NCBI RefSeq assembly: GCF_001423295.1
Contig: NZ_LMNG01000002.1
Span: forward strand, 82,433-146,432
DNA length: 64,000 nucleotides
Origin: Methylobacterium sp. Leaf112
Lineage (GTDB): Bacteria; Pseudomonadota; Alphaproteobacteria; Rhizobiales; Beijerinckiaceae
Reading direction: 5' to 3'
The position numbers and the translations under genes are program-made. Below are positions 35,575-44,735 of this stretch, one piece after another (position 1 is the first letter of the stretch; each line of letters opens with the position of its first letter). Below the pieces are notes generated by a model. The model did not search any database. It saw nothing but the letters and a program-made list of their open reading frames with translations, and was not told the origin of the DNA.

Positions 35575-36777
35575 ATGACCGTGCCGCTCTTCCTGCTGTC
35601 AGGCCTCCTCGGTCTCGTGGCGGTGATCCTGGCCATTCCCGCCGCCCTGTTCTGCCTTGAGATCGCGGCCGCCCATCGGCCGCGATCACGGCCTTCGCCC
35701 CTGCCTCCCTCGCGGGATCGGCGCTCGCTCGCAGTGGTCGTCCCGGCGCATGACGAGGAGCGGCACCTCGGCGCGACCCTGGACAGCGTCCGGGCACAGC
35801 TGTTGCCGGACGATCGGCTCGTCGTCGTGGCCGACAATTGTACCGACCGCACGGCGGAGGTCGCGGCAGCGGCCGGCGCCGAGGTGGTGGTGCGGCAGAA
35901 CCCGTTCGCGCGCGGCAAGGGCTACGCCATGGATGCGGGAATCCGGCACCTGCAGGCTGCGGCGCCGCACGTGGTGGTGTTCGTCGATGCCGATTGCCAT
36001 CTCGGCACCGGCGCCCTCGACGCCCTCGCGGGGCAAGCGCTGGCCCACGGGCGTCCCGTCCAGGCGCGCTACCTCTGCCTCGCCCCGCCCGGTGCCCGTC
36101 CGGGCCTCAAAGTGGCGGAGTTCGCCTTTTTCGTGAAGAACGCGCTCCGGCCGCGCGGACTCGCCGCTCTGGGCCTGCCCTGCCAGCTCACGGGCAGCGG
36201 CATGGCTTTCCCCTGGCCGATCATCGCGCAGGCCCGGCTCGACAGCGGCGAGATCGTCGAGGACCTGAAGCTCGGCCTCGACTGCGCCCTGGCGGGCCAC
36301 GCCCCGATGCTGTGCGACGCGGCGCTCGTGACGAGCCGGTTTCCGACGGCGCAACCCGCCGTCGCGAGTCAGCGCGAGCGTTGGCAGCGGGGGCATCTGG
36401 GACAGATCCGCACGGCGCTGCCGCAGCTCATCACCGGTCTGCGCCGCGGCGACCGCGCATGCGTGGCCCAGATGCTCGACGCGATGGTGCCGCCCCTGAC
36501 GCTGCTGCTTCTGGCCAATGCCGCCCTCGTGGCGATCGCCGCCGCCGCGGCCGTGGCGGGCGCTTCGCCGGTGCCGTTCGCCATCGGTGCGGCGAGTGCG
36601 GCGTCCCTTATGGTCGCGATCGTCGCCGGCTGGCGACTGGCGGATGCCGAGGGCCATGGCGGCGGCGGGCCACGTGCGCTCATGGCCTACCTCGCGGGCA
36701 ACGCCGTCCTCTACCAGCGGCTCCTGGCACGGACGCCGGTCGCCTGGACCAGGACCGATCGCAGTGGAACGCCGTGA
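35575..36777 (+). CDS. Processive membrane glycosyltransferase family 2
   Basis: 400-aa inner-membrane enzyme with an N-terminal helix (residues about 3-27), a cytoplasmic GT-A domain and three C-terminal helices. The D, D, D, QxxRW set of processive GT2 enzymes is visible: ADNCTDRTA, FVDADCH, EIVEDLKLG and QRERWQRGH. This resembles cellulose/chitin/hyaluronan synthase-like and N-acetylglucosaminyltransferase enzymes, although length is below that of BcsA and no PilZ domain is present. It overlaps the SGNH-like gene that follows. Sugar donor not readable. Confidence 0.9.
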   Translation: MTVPLFLLSGLLGLVAVILAIPAALFCLEIAAAHRPRSRPSPLPPSRDRRSLAVVVPAHDEERHLGATLDSVRAQLLPDDRLVVVADNCTDRTAEVAAAAGAEVVVRQNPFARGKGYAMDAGIRHLQAAAPHVVVFVDADCHLGTGALDALAGQALAHGRPVQARYLCLAPPGARPGLKVAEFAFFVKNALRPRGLAALGLPCQLTGSGMAFPWPIIAQARLDSGEIVEDLKLGLDCALAGHAPMLCDAALVTSRFPTAQPAVASQRERWQRGHLGQIRTALPQLITGLRRGDRACVAQMLDAMVPPLTLLLLANAALVAIAAAAAVAGASPVPFAIGAASAASLMVAIVAGWRLADAEGHGGGGPRALMAYLAGNAVLYQRLLARTPVAWTRTDRSGTP

Positions 36778-37864
36778 CCGTCCGGGCCGGCGTCCGCGCC
36801 GTCTCGCGGCCGCCGGCCTCGCCGCTCACCTCCTGGCCGTGAGCCATTTCGCTCCGAGCACCGGACCGGCCCGGGCGGACGAGGCGGCCGCTCCGGCGCG
36901 AATCTTCATTTCGGGACACAGCCTGACCGACCGGCCGATTCCCGACGATCTCGTACGGATCGCCGCAAGCCTGGGACAGCCGCTCGCCTGGGGCCGGCGC
37001 CACGGCTCCGGATCGACGATCCGGCAGCGTGCCTGCCGTGACGGCGCGTTCGTGACCGACGAGGCCTCGGACCCGGACGGGCCAGGCGGGCTCTACGACA
37101 CCCTCGTGGTGACCGAGCAGCACGACCTCATGGGTGCGTTCCTGTGGAACGACACCATCGGCGCGCTCGGTCGGCTGCACGACTGCGCCTCTGCCGCCAA
37201 TCCGGGGATCAAGACATGGTTCTACGTTCCGTGGATGTCCCTCGACGACAAGGATGAGCCGAGCGCCTGGATCGCCTACGAGCGCGCGGCGGCTCCGCTC
37301 TGGCACTGCCTCGTTGCGGCGGCCAACCGGCGCTCGGTGGCCGCCCGGCGGGGCAACCCCATCGCCATCCTCCCCGCCGCCACCGCCCTCGTCACGCTGA
37401 TCGAGCGGGCGGCGAACGGGTCCGCGCCTCCGGGATGGCCGGAAAAGGATGCCGGCCGAACCACTGCGCTGCTCATCCAAGACCAAGTTCATCCGACGCG
37501 CCTCGGCCACTACGCCCTGGCCCTCGTCACCTATGCGGCGATGACCGGGCGTGCACCGATCGGCGCCTGGGCTCCCGAAGGGATCGACCCGCAGACGGCG
37601 AGGGCGTTGCAGGACTTCGCCGGTACCGTCGCCGCAACCGCCGCGCGTGAGCCGGAACCCGATCCGGCGGCTTGCGCGGCACGCTTGCGGAGCCAGGCGA
37701 CGGAGATCTTCTGGCCCTACATGGAGCGCGCGCACTGGCGCCCGCAGGCGGGCCTCCTCGGCGCCCGGGTCGAACGGCTGAGCAAGGCCCTGCGCTGGCG
37801 CTGGAAACTGTGGCGCGCACCCGGCTGGACGCCGTTCGACCCATCCTCCGACGGCACGGGCTGA
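36764..37864 (+). CDS. Exported SGNH-hydrolase-like protein
   Basis: About 366 aa from a GTG that overlaps the end of the GT2 gene. The arginine-rich N-terminus followed by LAAAGLAAHLLAVSHFAP and ARA looks like a signal peptide. The mature start has IFISGHSLTDRPIP, like the GxSL block of SGNH/GDSL esterases, and the C-terminal half has DQVHPTRLGHYALA with the D-x-x-H dyad. A Gly/Asn oxyanion block is not obvious. It may add or remove acyl groups on the polysaccharide in the periplasm, but this is inferred from position and motifs. Confidence 0.6.
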   Translation: MERRDRPGRRPRRLAAAGLAAHLLAVSHFAPSTGPARADEAAAPARIFISGHSLTDRPIPDDLVRIAASLGQPLAWGRRHGSGSTIRQRACRDGAFVTDEASDPDGPGGLYDTLVVTEQHDLMGAFLWNDTIGALGRLHDCASAANPGIKTWFYVPWMSLDDKDEPSAWIAYERAAAPLWHCLVAAANRRSVAARRGNPIAILPAATALVTLIERAANGSAPPGWPEKDAGRTTALLIQDQVHPTRLGHYALALVTYAAMTGRAPIGAWAPEGIDPQTARALQDFAGTVAATAAREPEPDPAACAARLRSQATEIFWPYMERAHWRPQAGLLGARVERLSKALRWRWKLWRAPGWTPFDPSSDGTG

Positions 37865-37907
37865 AGGCAGCCCATCGACGACCGACGCTAACGGGGGGCC
37901 GACCGTA

Positions 37908-37944
37908 CGAAAGCCCGGCCGCCTGTCCGGCGGCCGGGCTTTCG
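37908..37944. terminator. Bidirectional terminator between convergent genes
   Basis: CGAAAGCCCGGCCGCC and its exact complement form a perfect 16-bp stem with a TGTCC loop. The stem starts with GAAA/TTTC so that a short T tract follows on both strands. It lies between the SGNH-like gene (plus) and the PKS gene (minus), whose stops are 103 bp apart. Confidence 0.85.
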
Positions 37945-37966
37945 ACGCCGCATCGGGCGTGGCCGA

Positions 37967-40900
37967 TCAGGCGAGGGCCGCGGCGGGCGCGGATCGGGAG
38001 GGGTCGAAGCGGGAGGGCTCGGCCGGGGCCGCCTCGGCATCGGCGAGATGGCGGCGCATCCGGGCGGCGAGCACCCGGACGTTGGGCTCCAGCACCATGC
38101 TGTCGTGGTTGCCGGCGACGTGAACGATATCGAGGTCCGGCACGTAGGGCGCCCAGCCGTTGTCCTCCAGGATGAGGGAGCGGTTCACATCCAATCGGCG
38201 TCCTCCCGAGAGGCGGTGGGCGACCTGGACCTCCGGCCGGTAGAGGACGACCCGTCCGGAATACGGCTCCAGCACGAGCCGATCGAGGGCACGACGGAAG
38301 GCGGCCTCGATGGCGCCGTCGTGGAACTGCTCGGTCCCGAGTGTTTCGGGCGCCTGCATCCGCTCGCGCAGGCGCATCGCCTCCCAGCGGGCGCGCCGCT
38401 TAATCCAAGCGCCGAGGAAGCTCCCCCCCTGCGACCGGAATTCCTGCACCTTCATCGCGAGGCGGTCGGAGAGGGAGAGCGTCACCTGCTGGGGAACCGG
38501 CGTATCGAGGAGCAGGACGACCGGCACCGCCTCGCCTTCCTCCGCCAAGCGCCGGGCCATCGCCAGGGCCGCGAGGCCGCCGCCGGAGAAGCCGCCGAGC
38601 AGATAGGGCCCCCGCGGCTGGACCGCGCGGATCTCCGCGCAATAGTCCCGTGCCATGTCCTCGAAGGTCTCGTGGGGAGCGTGCTCGCCGTAGAGCCCGC
38701 GGGCCTGCAGGCCGTAGACCGGCCGCTCGCTCCCGAGCTGGAGCGCGAGGTGGCGCAGGTTGAGCACGTTGCCGAACATTCCGGCACAGAGGAAGAACGG
38801 CGTGCGCGCATCGTCCGCCTGTACCCGCATCGGCACGACGTGCAGCCGTCTGGGCGCCGCCTCCGCCGGGGCCGGAACCGCGTCGCCCGTCCCGGAAAGT
38901 GCCGCCGCCTCGGGCCGGTCTCCGAGCAGGGCCGCGAAGGCCGCGATCGTCGGCGCCTCGAACAGAACCGAGATCGGCAGATCGGTGGCGAAGCGCGTGC
39001 GGATCTTGCGCAGGAGGCGCACGGCGATCAGGGAATGACCACCGACGTCGAAGAAGTTGTCCTCGATGCCGACCCGGCCGATGCCGAGGAGTTCCGTCCA
39101 GAAGCCGGCGAGCACCCGCTCGGTCTCGGAGCGGGGCGCCACGTAGGCGGCTTCGTTCCCGGACCGTTCGAAGAGTTCGGTCCGGGCGGCGGCCTCGGCG
39201 GGCGGCGCGGCGGCGCGGGCGCGCAGGGCCTCGAGATCCATCGAGCTGACGATGACCTGCGGCCGCCCGGCCCCGATCGCCCGGAACAGCGCCTCGACGC
39301 CCTCCTCGGGGCGGATGCCCTGGCGGACCATCGCGGCGAGGGCCTGTACCGCCGGCGACGACACCTGCGATGGATCGGCGCGCGGGGCCGCGAACTCGAT
39401 GCCGGCATCGGACGCGCCCAGGGTGACGCCGCCGTCGAGGCGCTTCACGGTGAAGCCCTCGATCTCCAGCACGGGTTCGCCCGCCGCATCGGTGATCACC
39501 ACGTCGAAGCTCGCGAAGCCCTCGCCGCCCTCGGCGACGCCGAGCCGGATCCGGCTCGTCACCTCGGCGGGCATCGAGGCATGCACCCGTACGTGTCCGT
39601 AGGAGACGGGCACCCAGAGGGCCGCGCCCGCATCGTAGGCCGGCACGAGGGCCATGGCGCAGCCGGTGGCGATGTCGGTGAGCGCCGGATGCAGGCGGTA
39701 GCCCGTGTCGAGATCGGCCCGGAAGGCCGGATCGAGGGCGAGGCGCGCCGTCGCGGTACCGTCCGCGATGGCAAGGTCGCGCAGGACACGCCAGCGCGGC
39801 CCGAAGCGCAGATGCGCCTCCTGTACGGAGGGAATGGCCGACGGCAACGTCGCGGTGGCCTGTGGCGCATCTCCGCGCGGGGATGCGGCAGGGAGCAGAC
39901 GGATCCGGGCGCGCGCGTGGCGGCGAAACCCCGTCCGGGCGCCCGCCGACACGAGGCTGCGCACGTCGAGGCGGAAACCGTCCTGGTCGGGCTCCAGGCG
40001 CACCTGAACCCGGCAGGCTTCACCGTCCGGCACGTGCAGCGGGCGGAGGAAGATCAGATCCTCGAGGGCGAACCCGCCCTCGATGCCGTGCTCGCGCAGG
40101 GCCTGGGCGGCGATTTCCAGATAGCCGGTCCCGGGCCAGATCGCCTCGCCCGTGGCCATCCGGTGCTCGTCGAGAATCCAATGGTCCGTCGCGCTCCAGT
40201 GCCCTTCCAGACAAGTGCCGCCGGCCCCGTCCTCGGCCCAGGTCGTGAACAGCGGACCGCGCGGTGCCGGCCGCACCGGCGGCGTCCGCGCGGGCGCGAC
40301 GGAGCGGGCGGCGAGGCCGATCTGGTTCCAGATGCCCCAGTGGATCGCCACCGTCCGGCAGGTGCCGTGCCCGGCGGCCGCCTCCGCGAAGGCGTTGAGG
40401 TAGGCGTTGGCCGCCACGTAATCGACCTGACCGGCCGGCGCGGTGTCGGCGCTGGTGGAGGAGAACAGCACGAACAGATCGAGGGGGTCGTCGCGCAGCA
40501 GGGCGTGCAGATTCTGCGTGCCCTGAATCTTCGGGGCGAACACCGCCTCGATGTCGGCCTCGGACTTCATGGCGACGAGGCCGTCCCGCACCAGGCCGGC
40601 TGTATGGATCACGCCGTTGATCGGCCCGAACCTGGCGTGGGCCCGCGCGATGATCGCGTGCAGTTCCTCCGGATTGCTGACGTCGGCGCACCCGTAGAGC
40701 ACCTCCGCCCCAAGGGCTTCCAGCTGGCGGATCCGCGCGATCGAGCGGCCGGTCCGCCCCTCGATGCCATGGACCCGCAGGAGATCGTCCCACAGGTCGC
40801 GCTCGGGCAGGATCGAGCGTCCGACCAGCACGAGGCGCGCCCGGTACTGCCGCGCCAGCGCCTCGCAGATCGTGCCCGCGATGTCGCCGAGGCCGCCGGT

Positions 40901-43900
40901 GACGAGGTAGACGCCACCCTCGCGCAGACGCGCGCGGCCCGCCTCCGCCGCGTCGAGGGCGAGGGGGGCGAAACCTTGCGTCCAGCGCCGCGCACGCTGG
41001 TAGGCCACCGTCTCGGTGCCGGGCTCGGCGATGAGATCGTCCCACAGCCGTTCGAGGTCGCCGCCTTCCGGCGCTGCGGGGCGGGGCCGCCGGCCGAGGA
41101 GTGCCGGAGCGGCGGGTTCGGGCCAATCCATGTCGATGGTGCGGATGGTGACGCCCGCCATCTCCTTCGGAATGACCAGGGCGGGCCCGAGCACCGTCGC
41201 CTTGTCCGGATGGGCGGGCACACGACCGCCGACCGCCTGCATGCCGTTCGTCACCACGGTGACGTGGACTGGCGCCGCCTCGCCCAACGCCTGCATCAGC
41301 CCGACGAGGCAGGAGAAGCCGCGTTCCAGGGTGTGGTGGAAGGCGCTCGACCCGGGCCGGACCCGCTCTTCCCGGGTCAGCAGCCACAGGTGGAGGATCC
41401 GGTCGGGCCGGCGTCCATCCGCGTCGAGGGCCTGGACCAGGGCTTCGTAGGCGGGCCGGCCCTCTTCGGCGCAGAGTGCGTAAGAGTCGAGGCCACGGCG
41501 GCCGAACTGATCGCCCGGCACCACCTCGGTGACCCTATGGCCGGCGGTGCGCAGGCGGTCGATGAGATCCGGGCCGACGCCCTCCCCGTCGTGGAACACC
41601 AGCCACGTGCGGGGCAGGGGATCGCACTGTGCCTCCAAGAGCGCCGCCGACTGGCGCCAGACCGGTCGGTAGCCCCATTCGGCGATATCGGGCCGGCGCG
41701 TCGGCACCGCCTCGGCCGGGTCGGACGCACGCCGTGCCACGGAATCGAGGAAGTAACGCTTGTGCTGGAACGGGTAGGTCGGCAGCGCGACGCGCCGGCA
41801 ACCGCGCCCGGCCCACAGCCGGCCCGGATCGAACGTCAGGCCCGTCGCCCACGCCCGGCCGAACGCGGCGAGGAACGACAGGCGGACATCCGTCGCCTCG
41901 TCGGGATGCGGCAGCGTGTTGAGGATGGCATCGGCCGGGATCGTCCCCTGTGCTTTCACGAGGGACGACAGGGCGCGACCGGGGCCGACCTCGACGTAGA
42001 CGCGTGCCCGGTCGGCGGCGAGGAGCGCGAGCCCGTCGGCGAAGCGCACCGTCCCGCGCAGGTGCGAGACCCAGTAGAGCGGATCGCGGGCCTGGGCATC
42101 GGTGAGCCATGCTCCGGTGAGGTTCGAGACCACCGGGATCATGGGCGCGCGCAGGTCCAGCGTGCGCAGGTAGGCTTCGAAGCGCGGCAGGATCGGGTCG
42201 AGCATCCGCGAATGCGCGGCGATGGCGATGGCGACGGGGGCCGCCTCGACGCTCTCGGCGGCGAGCGCCGCGGCGAACGCCGCGAGCGCGGCCTCGGGCC
42301 CCGAGACGACGCACAGCCCCGGCCCGTTCACGGAGGCGAGGTCGAGGTCCGCCGGCAGCCGGGTGCGCAAGAGGCTGGCGTCGAGGGCAACGCTGAGCAT
42401 GCCGCCGCCCATCACCGTATCGAACAATTCGCCGCGCAGGCGCACGAGACCGACCGCCTCGCGGAAGGTCATGATCCCGGCGACGCAGGCAGCGGCGTTC
42501 TCGCCCATGGAATGGCCGATCAGCGCCGCGGGCGTGAGGCCCCGGCTCGACCAGAGCCGGGCGAGGGCGACCTCGCAGATCAGGATCGCCGGAAGCTGGC
42601 GGGAGGGGCGCAGCAGCCACGCGGCGGCCTCCGCCCCGTGCGACGACGCGCCGAGCCAATGCGCTCGGATTTCGGAAGCGACCGCCGGCGGCAGGTAGCA
42701 GAGGCCCTCGTCGACGGCGGCACGGAAGACCGGCTCGCCGTCGTAGAGTCCGCGCGCCATGCCGGGGTGCTGCGCACCTCCGCCCGGAAACAGGAAGACG
42801 GCGCCGGACGCCTCCGGCACCACCGTATGGGTGTGGCTGCGGCGGCTGTCCCCGCCGGTCAGGAGCGCGATCGCCTCGGCCCGGTCGGCGACCGCCAGGA
42901 CCCGGCGGTGCTCGAAGTGTCGGCGGCCCGAGAACAGCGTGTAGGCCACGTCTCTGAGCAACAGTTCGGGCCGGCGTTCGAGCTCGGCCGCGAGGTCGCG
43001 GCCCGCCGCGTCGAGGGAAGCGCGGTTCCGGGCCGAGAGCAGGATCAGCTCCGGGCCGCCGGACCCGGCGGGTGATGCGGCGATCTTGGGAGGGGCTTCG
43101 AGGATCGCGTGGGCGTTGGTGCCGCCGACGCCCAGGGCGTTCACGGCGGCCCGGCGCGGCCCCGTGATCCGCGGCCAGGGCGTCAACCGGTCGGCGACCG
43201 CGAACGGGCTGCCGGCGAAATCGATGGACGGGTTCGGCCGCTCGAAGCCGAGGCTCGCGGGGATCTCCCCGTGCTGCAGGGCGAGCAGGGCCTTGATCAG
43301 GCCGACGACACCCGCCGCCGTGTCGAGATGCCCGATATTGGTCTTGACCGAGCCGACGCGGCAGAAGCCGCTGCGCCCGGTGCTCTGGCGGAATGCCTGG
43401 GTGAGCGCCGCGATCTCGATGGGATCGCCCAAGTAGGTACCGGTGCCGTGGCACTCGACGTACTGGATCGCGTCGGCGCCGATCCCGGCGAGGCCCTGCG
43501 CCTCGACGATGGCGCGGGACTGCCCGTCGATGCTGGGGGCGAGGTAGCCGGCTTTCTCGGCACCGTCGTTGTTGATCGCCGTCGCCTTGATGATGCCTTG
43601 GATCGGGTCCCCGTCGCGCAGGGCGTCGGCGAGCCGGCGCAGCACCACGACGCCGACGCCGGAGCCGAAGACGGTGCCGGCGGCCCGATGATCGAAGGCG
43701 CGACAGACACCGTCCGGAGCGAGGATCTCGCCGTCCTGATGGAGGTAGCCGCGCCGGTGCGGCAGCTCGATGGTGACGCCGCCGGCGAGCGCCATGTCGC
43801 ATTCGCGGGCGAGCAGGCTCTGGCACGCGGCGTGGACCGCGACGAGGGAGGTCGAGCAGGCCGTCTGCACGCTCACGCTCGGCCCCTTCAGGTCGAACAG

Positions 43901-44437
43901 GAACGAGGCGCGCGTGGTGAGGAAGTCCTTGTCGTTGCCGGTGTGCCGCAGCAGGAACAGGCCGGTCTGCTCGACCAGATCGCGATGGCTGAGGACGTTG
44001 TCGTAGAAGTAGCTGCCCATGCCGCAGCCGGCGAAGACGCCGACCGGCCCGGCCTCGCACTCCGGCGGTCGGGCGGCGCTCTCCATCGCCTCCCAGGCAC
44101 ATTCGAGGAAGTGGCGGTGCTGGGGGTCCATCACGGCGGCGTCCTTCGGGCTCATCCCGAAGAAGTCGGCGTCGAACATCTCCATGTCGGGCAAGTCGGC
44201 GGAGACCGGCACATAGTTCGGCAGGCTATAGCGGGCGGGCGATTCGCCGGCGGCGTCGAGCTCCTCCGTCGAGAGCCGGCGGATCGAGGAGACGCCGCCG
44301 CGCAGGTTCTCCCAGAATTCCCGCGTGTTGCGGGCCCCCGGGACCCGCAGCGCCATCCCGATGACGGCGATGTCGGTCTCCGAGCTGTCGACGCCGTGGA
44401 TTTCGGCTTCCGGTGCCTGCTGCGTGAACGCGGACAT
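37967..44437 (-). CDS. Type I modular polyketide synthase, KS-AT-KR-DH-ACP-TE
   Basis: 2156-aa single-module PKS. KS (about 14-440) has active Cys194 in QTACSTS, VECHGTGT and NIGHLDTAAG. AT (about 545-860) has Ser643 in GHSMGE, and the specificity position reads IAAHS, so the extender is uncertain. A KR (about 920-1350) has the GGLGDIAG nucleotide loop. DH follows KR: HRMATGEAIWPGTGYLE (with Thr at the usual Gly) and HPALTDIATG. ACP carries Ser1802 in GGHSLIAV. TE (about 1900-2140) has Ser1951 in GFSGGG and GNHDSM. There is no ER, so an unsaturated product is expected. It is divergent from the NRPS gene across 298 bp. No Sfp-type phosphopantetheinyl transferase is in the window. Confidence 0.95.
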   Translation of the reverse strand: MSAFTQQAPEAEIHGVDSSETDIAVIGMALRVPGARNTREFWENLRGGVSSIRRLSTEELDAAGESPARYSLPNYVPVSADLPDMEMFDADFFGMSPKDAAVMDPQHRHFLECAWEAMESAARPPECEAGPVGVFAGCGMGSYFYDNVLSHRDLVEQTGLFLLRHTGNDKDFLTTRASFLFDLKGPSVSVQTACSTSLVAVHAACQSLLARECDMALAGGVTIELPHRRGYLHQDGEILAPDGVCRAFDHRAAGTVFGSGVGVVVLRRLADALRDGDPIQGIIKATAINNDGAEKAGYLAPSIDGQSRAIVEAQGLAGIGADAIQYVECHGTGTYLGDPIEIAALTQAFRQSTGRSGFCRVGSVKTNIGHLDTAAGVVGLIKALLALQHGEIPASLGFERPNPSIDFAGSPFAVADRLTPWPRITGPRRAAVNALGVGGTNAHAILEAPPKIAASPAGSGGPELILLSARNRASLDAAGRDLAAELERRPELLLRDVAYTLFSGRRHFEHRRVLAVADRAEAIALLTGGDSRRSHTHTVVPEASGAVFLFPGGGAQHPGMARGLYDGEPVFRAAVDEGLCYLPPAVASEIRAHWLGASSHGAEAAAWLLRPSRQLPAILICEVALARLWSSRGLTPAALIGHSMGENAAACVAGIMTFREAVGLVRLRGELFDTVMGGGMLSVALDASLLRTRLPADLDLASVNGPGLCVVSGPEAALAAFAAALAAESVEAAPVAIAIAAHSRMLDPILPRFEAYLRTLDLRAPMIPVVSNLTGAWLTDAQARDPLYWVSHLRGTVRFADGLALLAADRARVYVEVGPGRALSSLVKAQGTIPADAILNTLPHPDEATDVRLSFLAAFGRAWATGLTFDPGRLWAGRGCRRVALPTYPFQHKRYFLDSVARRASDPAEAVPTRRPDIAEWGYRPVWRQSAALLEAQCDPLPRTWLVFHDGEGVGPDLIDRLRTAGHRVTEVVPGDQFGRRGLDSYALCAEEGRPAYEALVQALDADGRRPDRILHLWLLTREERVRPGSSAFHHTLERGFSCLVGLMQALGEAAPVHVTVVTNGMQAVGGRVPAHPDKATVLGPALVIPKEMAGVTIRTIDMDWPEPAAPALLGRRPRPAAPEGGDLERLWDDLIAEPGTETVAYQRARRWTQGFAPLALDAAEAGRARLREGGVYLVTGGLGDIAGTICEALARQYRARLVLVGRSILPERDLWDDLLRVHGIEGRTGRSIARIRQLEALGAEVLYGCADVSNPEELHAIIARAHARFGPINGVIHTAGLVRDGLVAMKSEADIEAVFAPKIQGTQNLHALLRDDPLDLFVLFSSTSADTAPAGQVDYVAANAYLNAFAEAAAGHGTCRTVAIHWGIWNQIGLAARSVAPARTPPVRPAPRGPLFTTWAEDGAGGTCLEGHWSATDHWILDEHRMATGEAIWPGTGYLEIAAQALREHGIEGGFALEDLIFLRPLHVPDGEACRVQVRLEPDQDGFRLDVRSLVSAGARTGFRRHARARIRLLPAASPRGDAPQATATLPSAIPSVQEAHLRFGPRWRVLRDLAIADGTATARLALDPAFRADLDTGYRLHPALTDIATGCAMALVPAYDAGAALWVPVSYGHVRVHASMPAEVTSRIRLGVAEGGEGFASFDVVITDAAGEPVLEIEGFTVKRLDGGVTLGASDAGIEFAAPRADPSQVSSPAVQALAAMVRQGIRPEEGVEALFRAIGAGRPQVIVSSMDLEALRARAAAPPAEAAARTELFERSGNEAAYVAPRSETERVLAGFWTELLGIGRVGIEDNFFDVGGHSLIAVRLLRKIRTRFATDLPISVLFEAPTIAAFAALLGDRPEAAALSGTGDAVPAPAEAAPRRLHVVPMRVQADDARTPFFLCAGMFGNVLNLRHLALQLGSERPVYGLQARGLYGEHAPHETFEDMARDYCAEIRAVQPRGPYLLGGFSGGGLAALAMARRLAEEGEAVPVVLLLDTPVPQQVTLSLSDRLAMKVQEFRSQGGSFLGAWIKRRARWEAMRLRERMQAPETLGTEQFHDGAIEAAFRRALDRLVLEPYSGRVVLYRPEVQVAHRLSGGRRLDVNRSLILEDNGWAPYVPDLDIVHVAGNHDSMVLEPNVRVLAARMRRHLADAEAAPAEPSRFDPSRSAPAAALA

Positions 44438-44735
44438 GGGACGTACGGGCTCCCTTGCGACGTGACCCTGGTTACGGCTCCTCCTCGCGGCGGGGCACCG
44501 GGCATGGACCTCACGCTAGCGAGGCCGGCCCCATGGGCGGTCCGGCCAAAAAGGCGGCCTGCCCGTTCCCCATGCGGTGAATCCCCCTGTCCACAAGGCG
44601 TAGGCGTCGCCCGATTGAAGGCGTGGAGCCTCGCTCGGCCCCCGACCTAGACCGGAGGCGGCCCGGCTCGAAAAAGGCCCCGGACACGGGCCGCAGCCGT
44701 TTGGGCCAGCGCATTCCGAACCGAGGTGACGTGCG

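Noticed and set aside
38048..43075. Very long plus-strand open frame antisense to the PKS
   Set aside because: It lies opposite a clear multidomain PKS; its translation is low-complexity Arg/Glu/Gly with no domain. This is a high-GC shadow.
44438..44735. Iron-box operator between PKS and NRPS, as expected for a siderophore
   Set aside because: No clear Fur or RirA-type palindrome was seen; the 298 bp look unremarkable.
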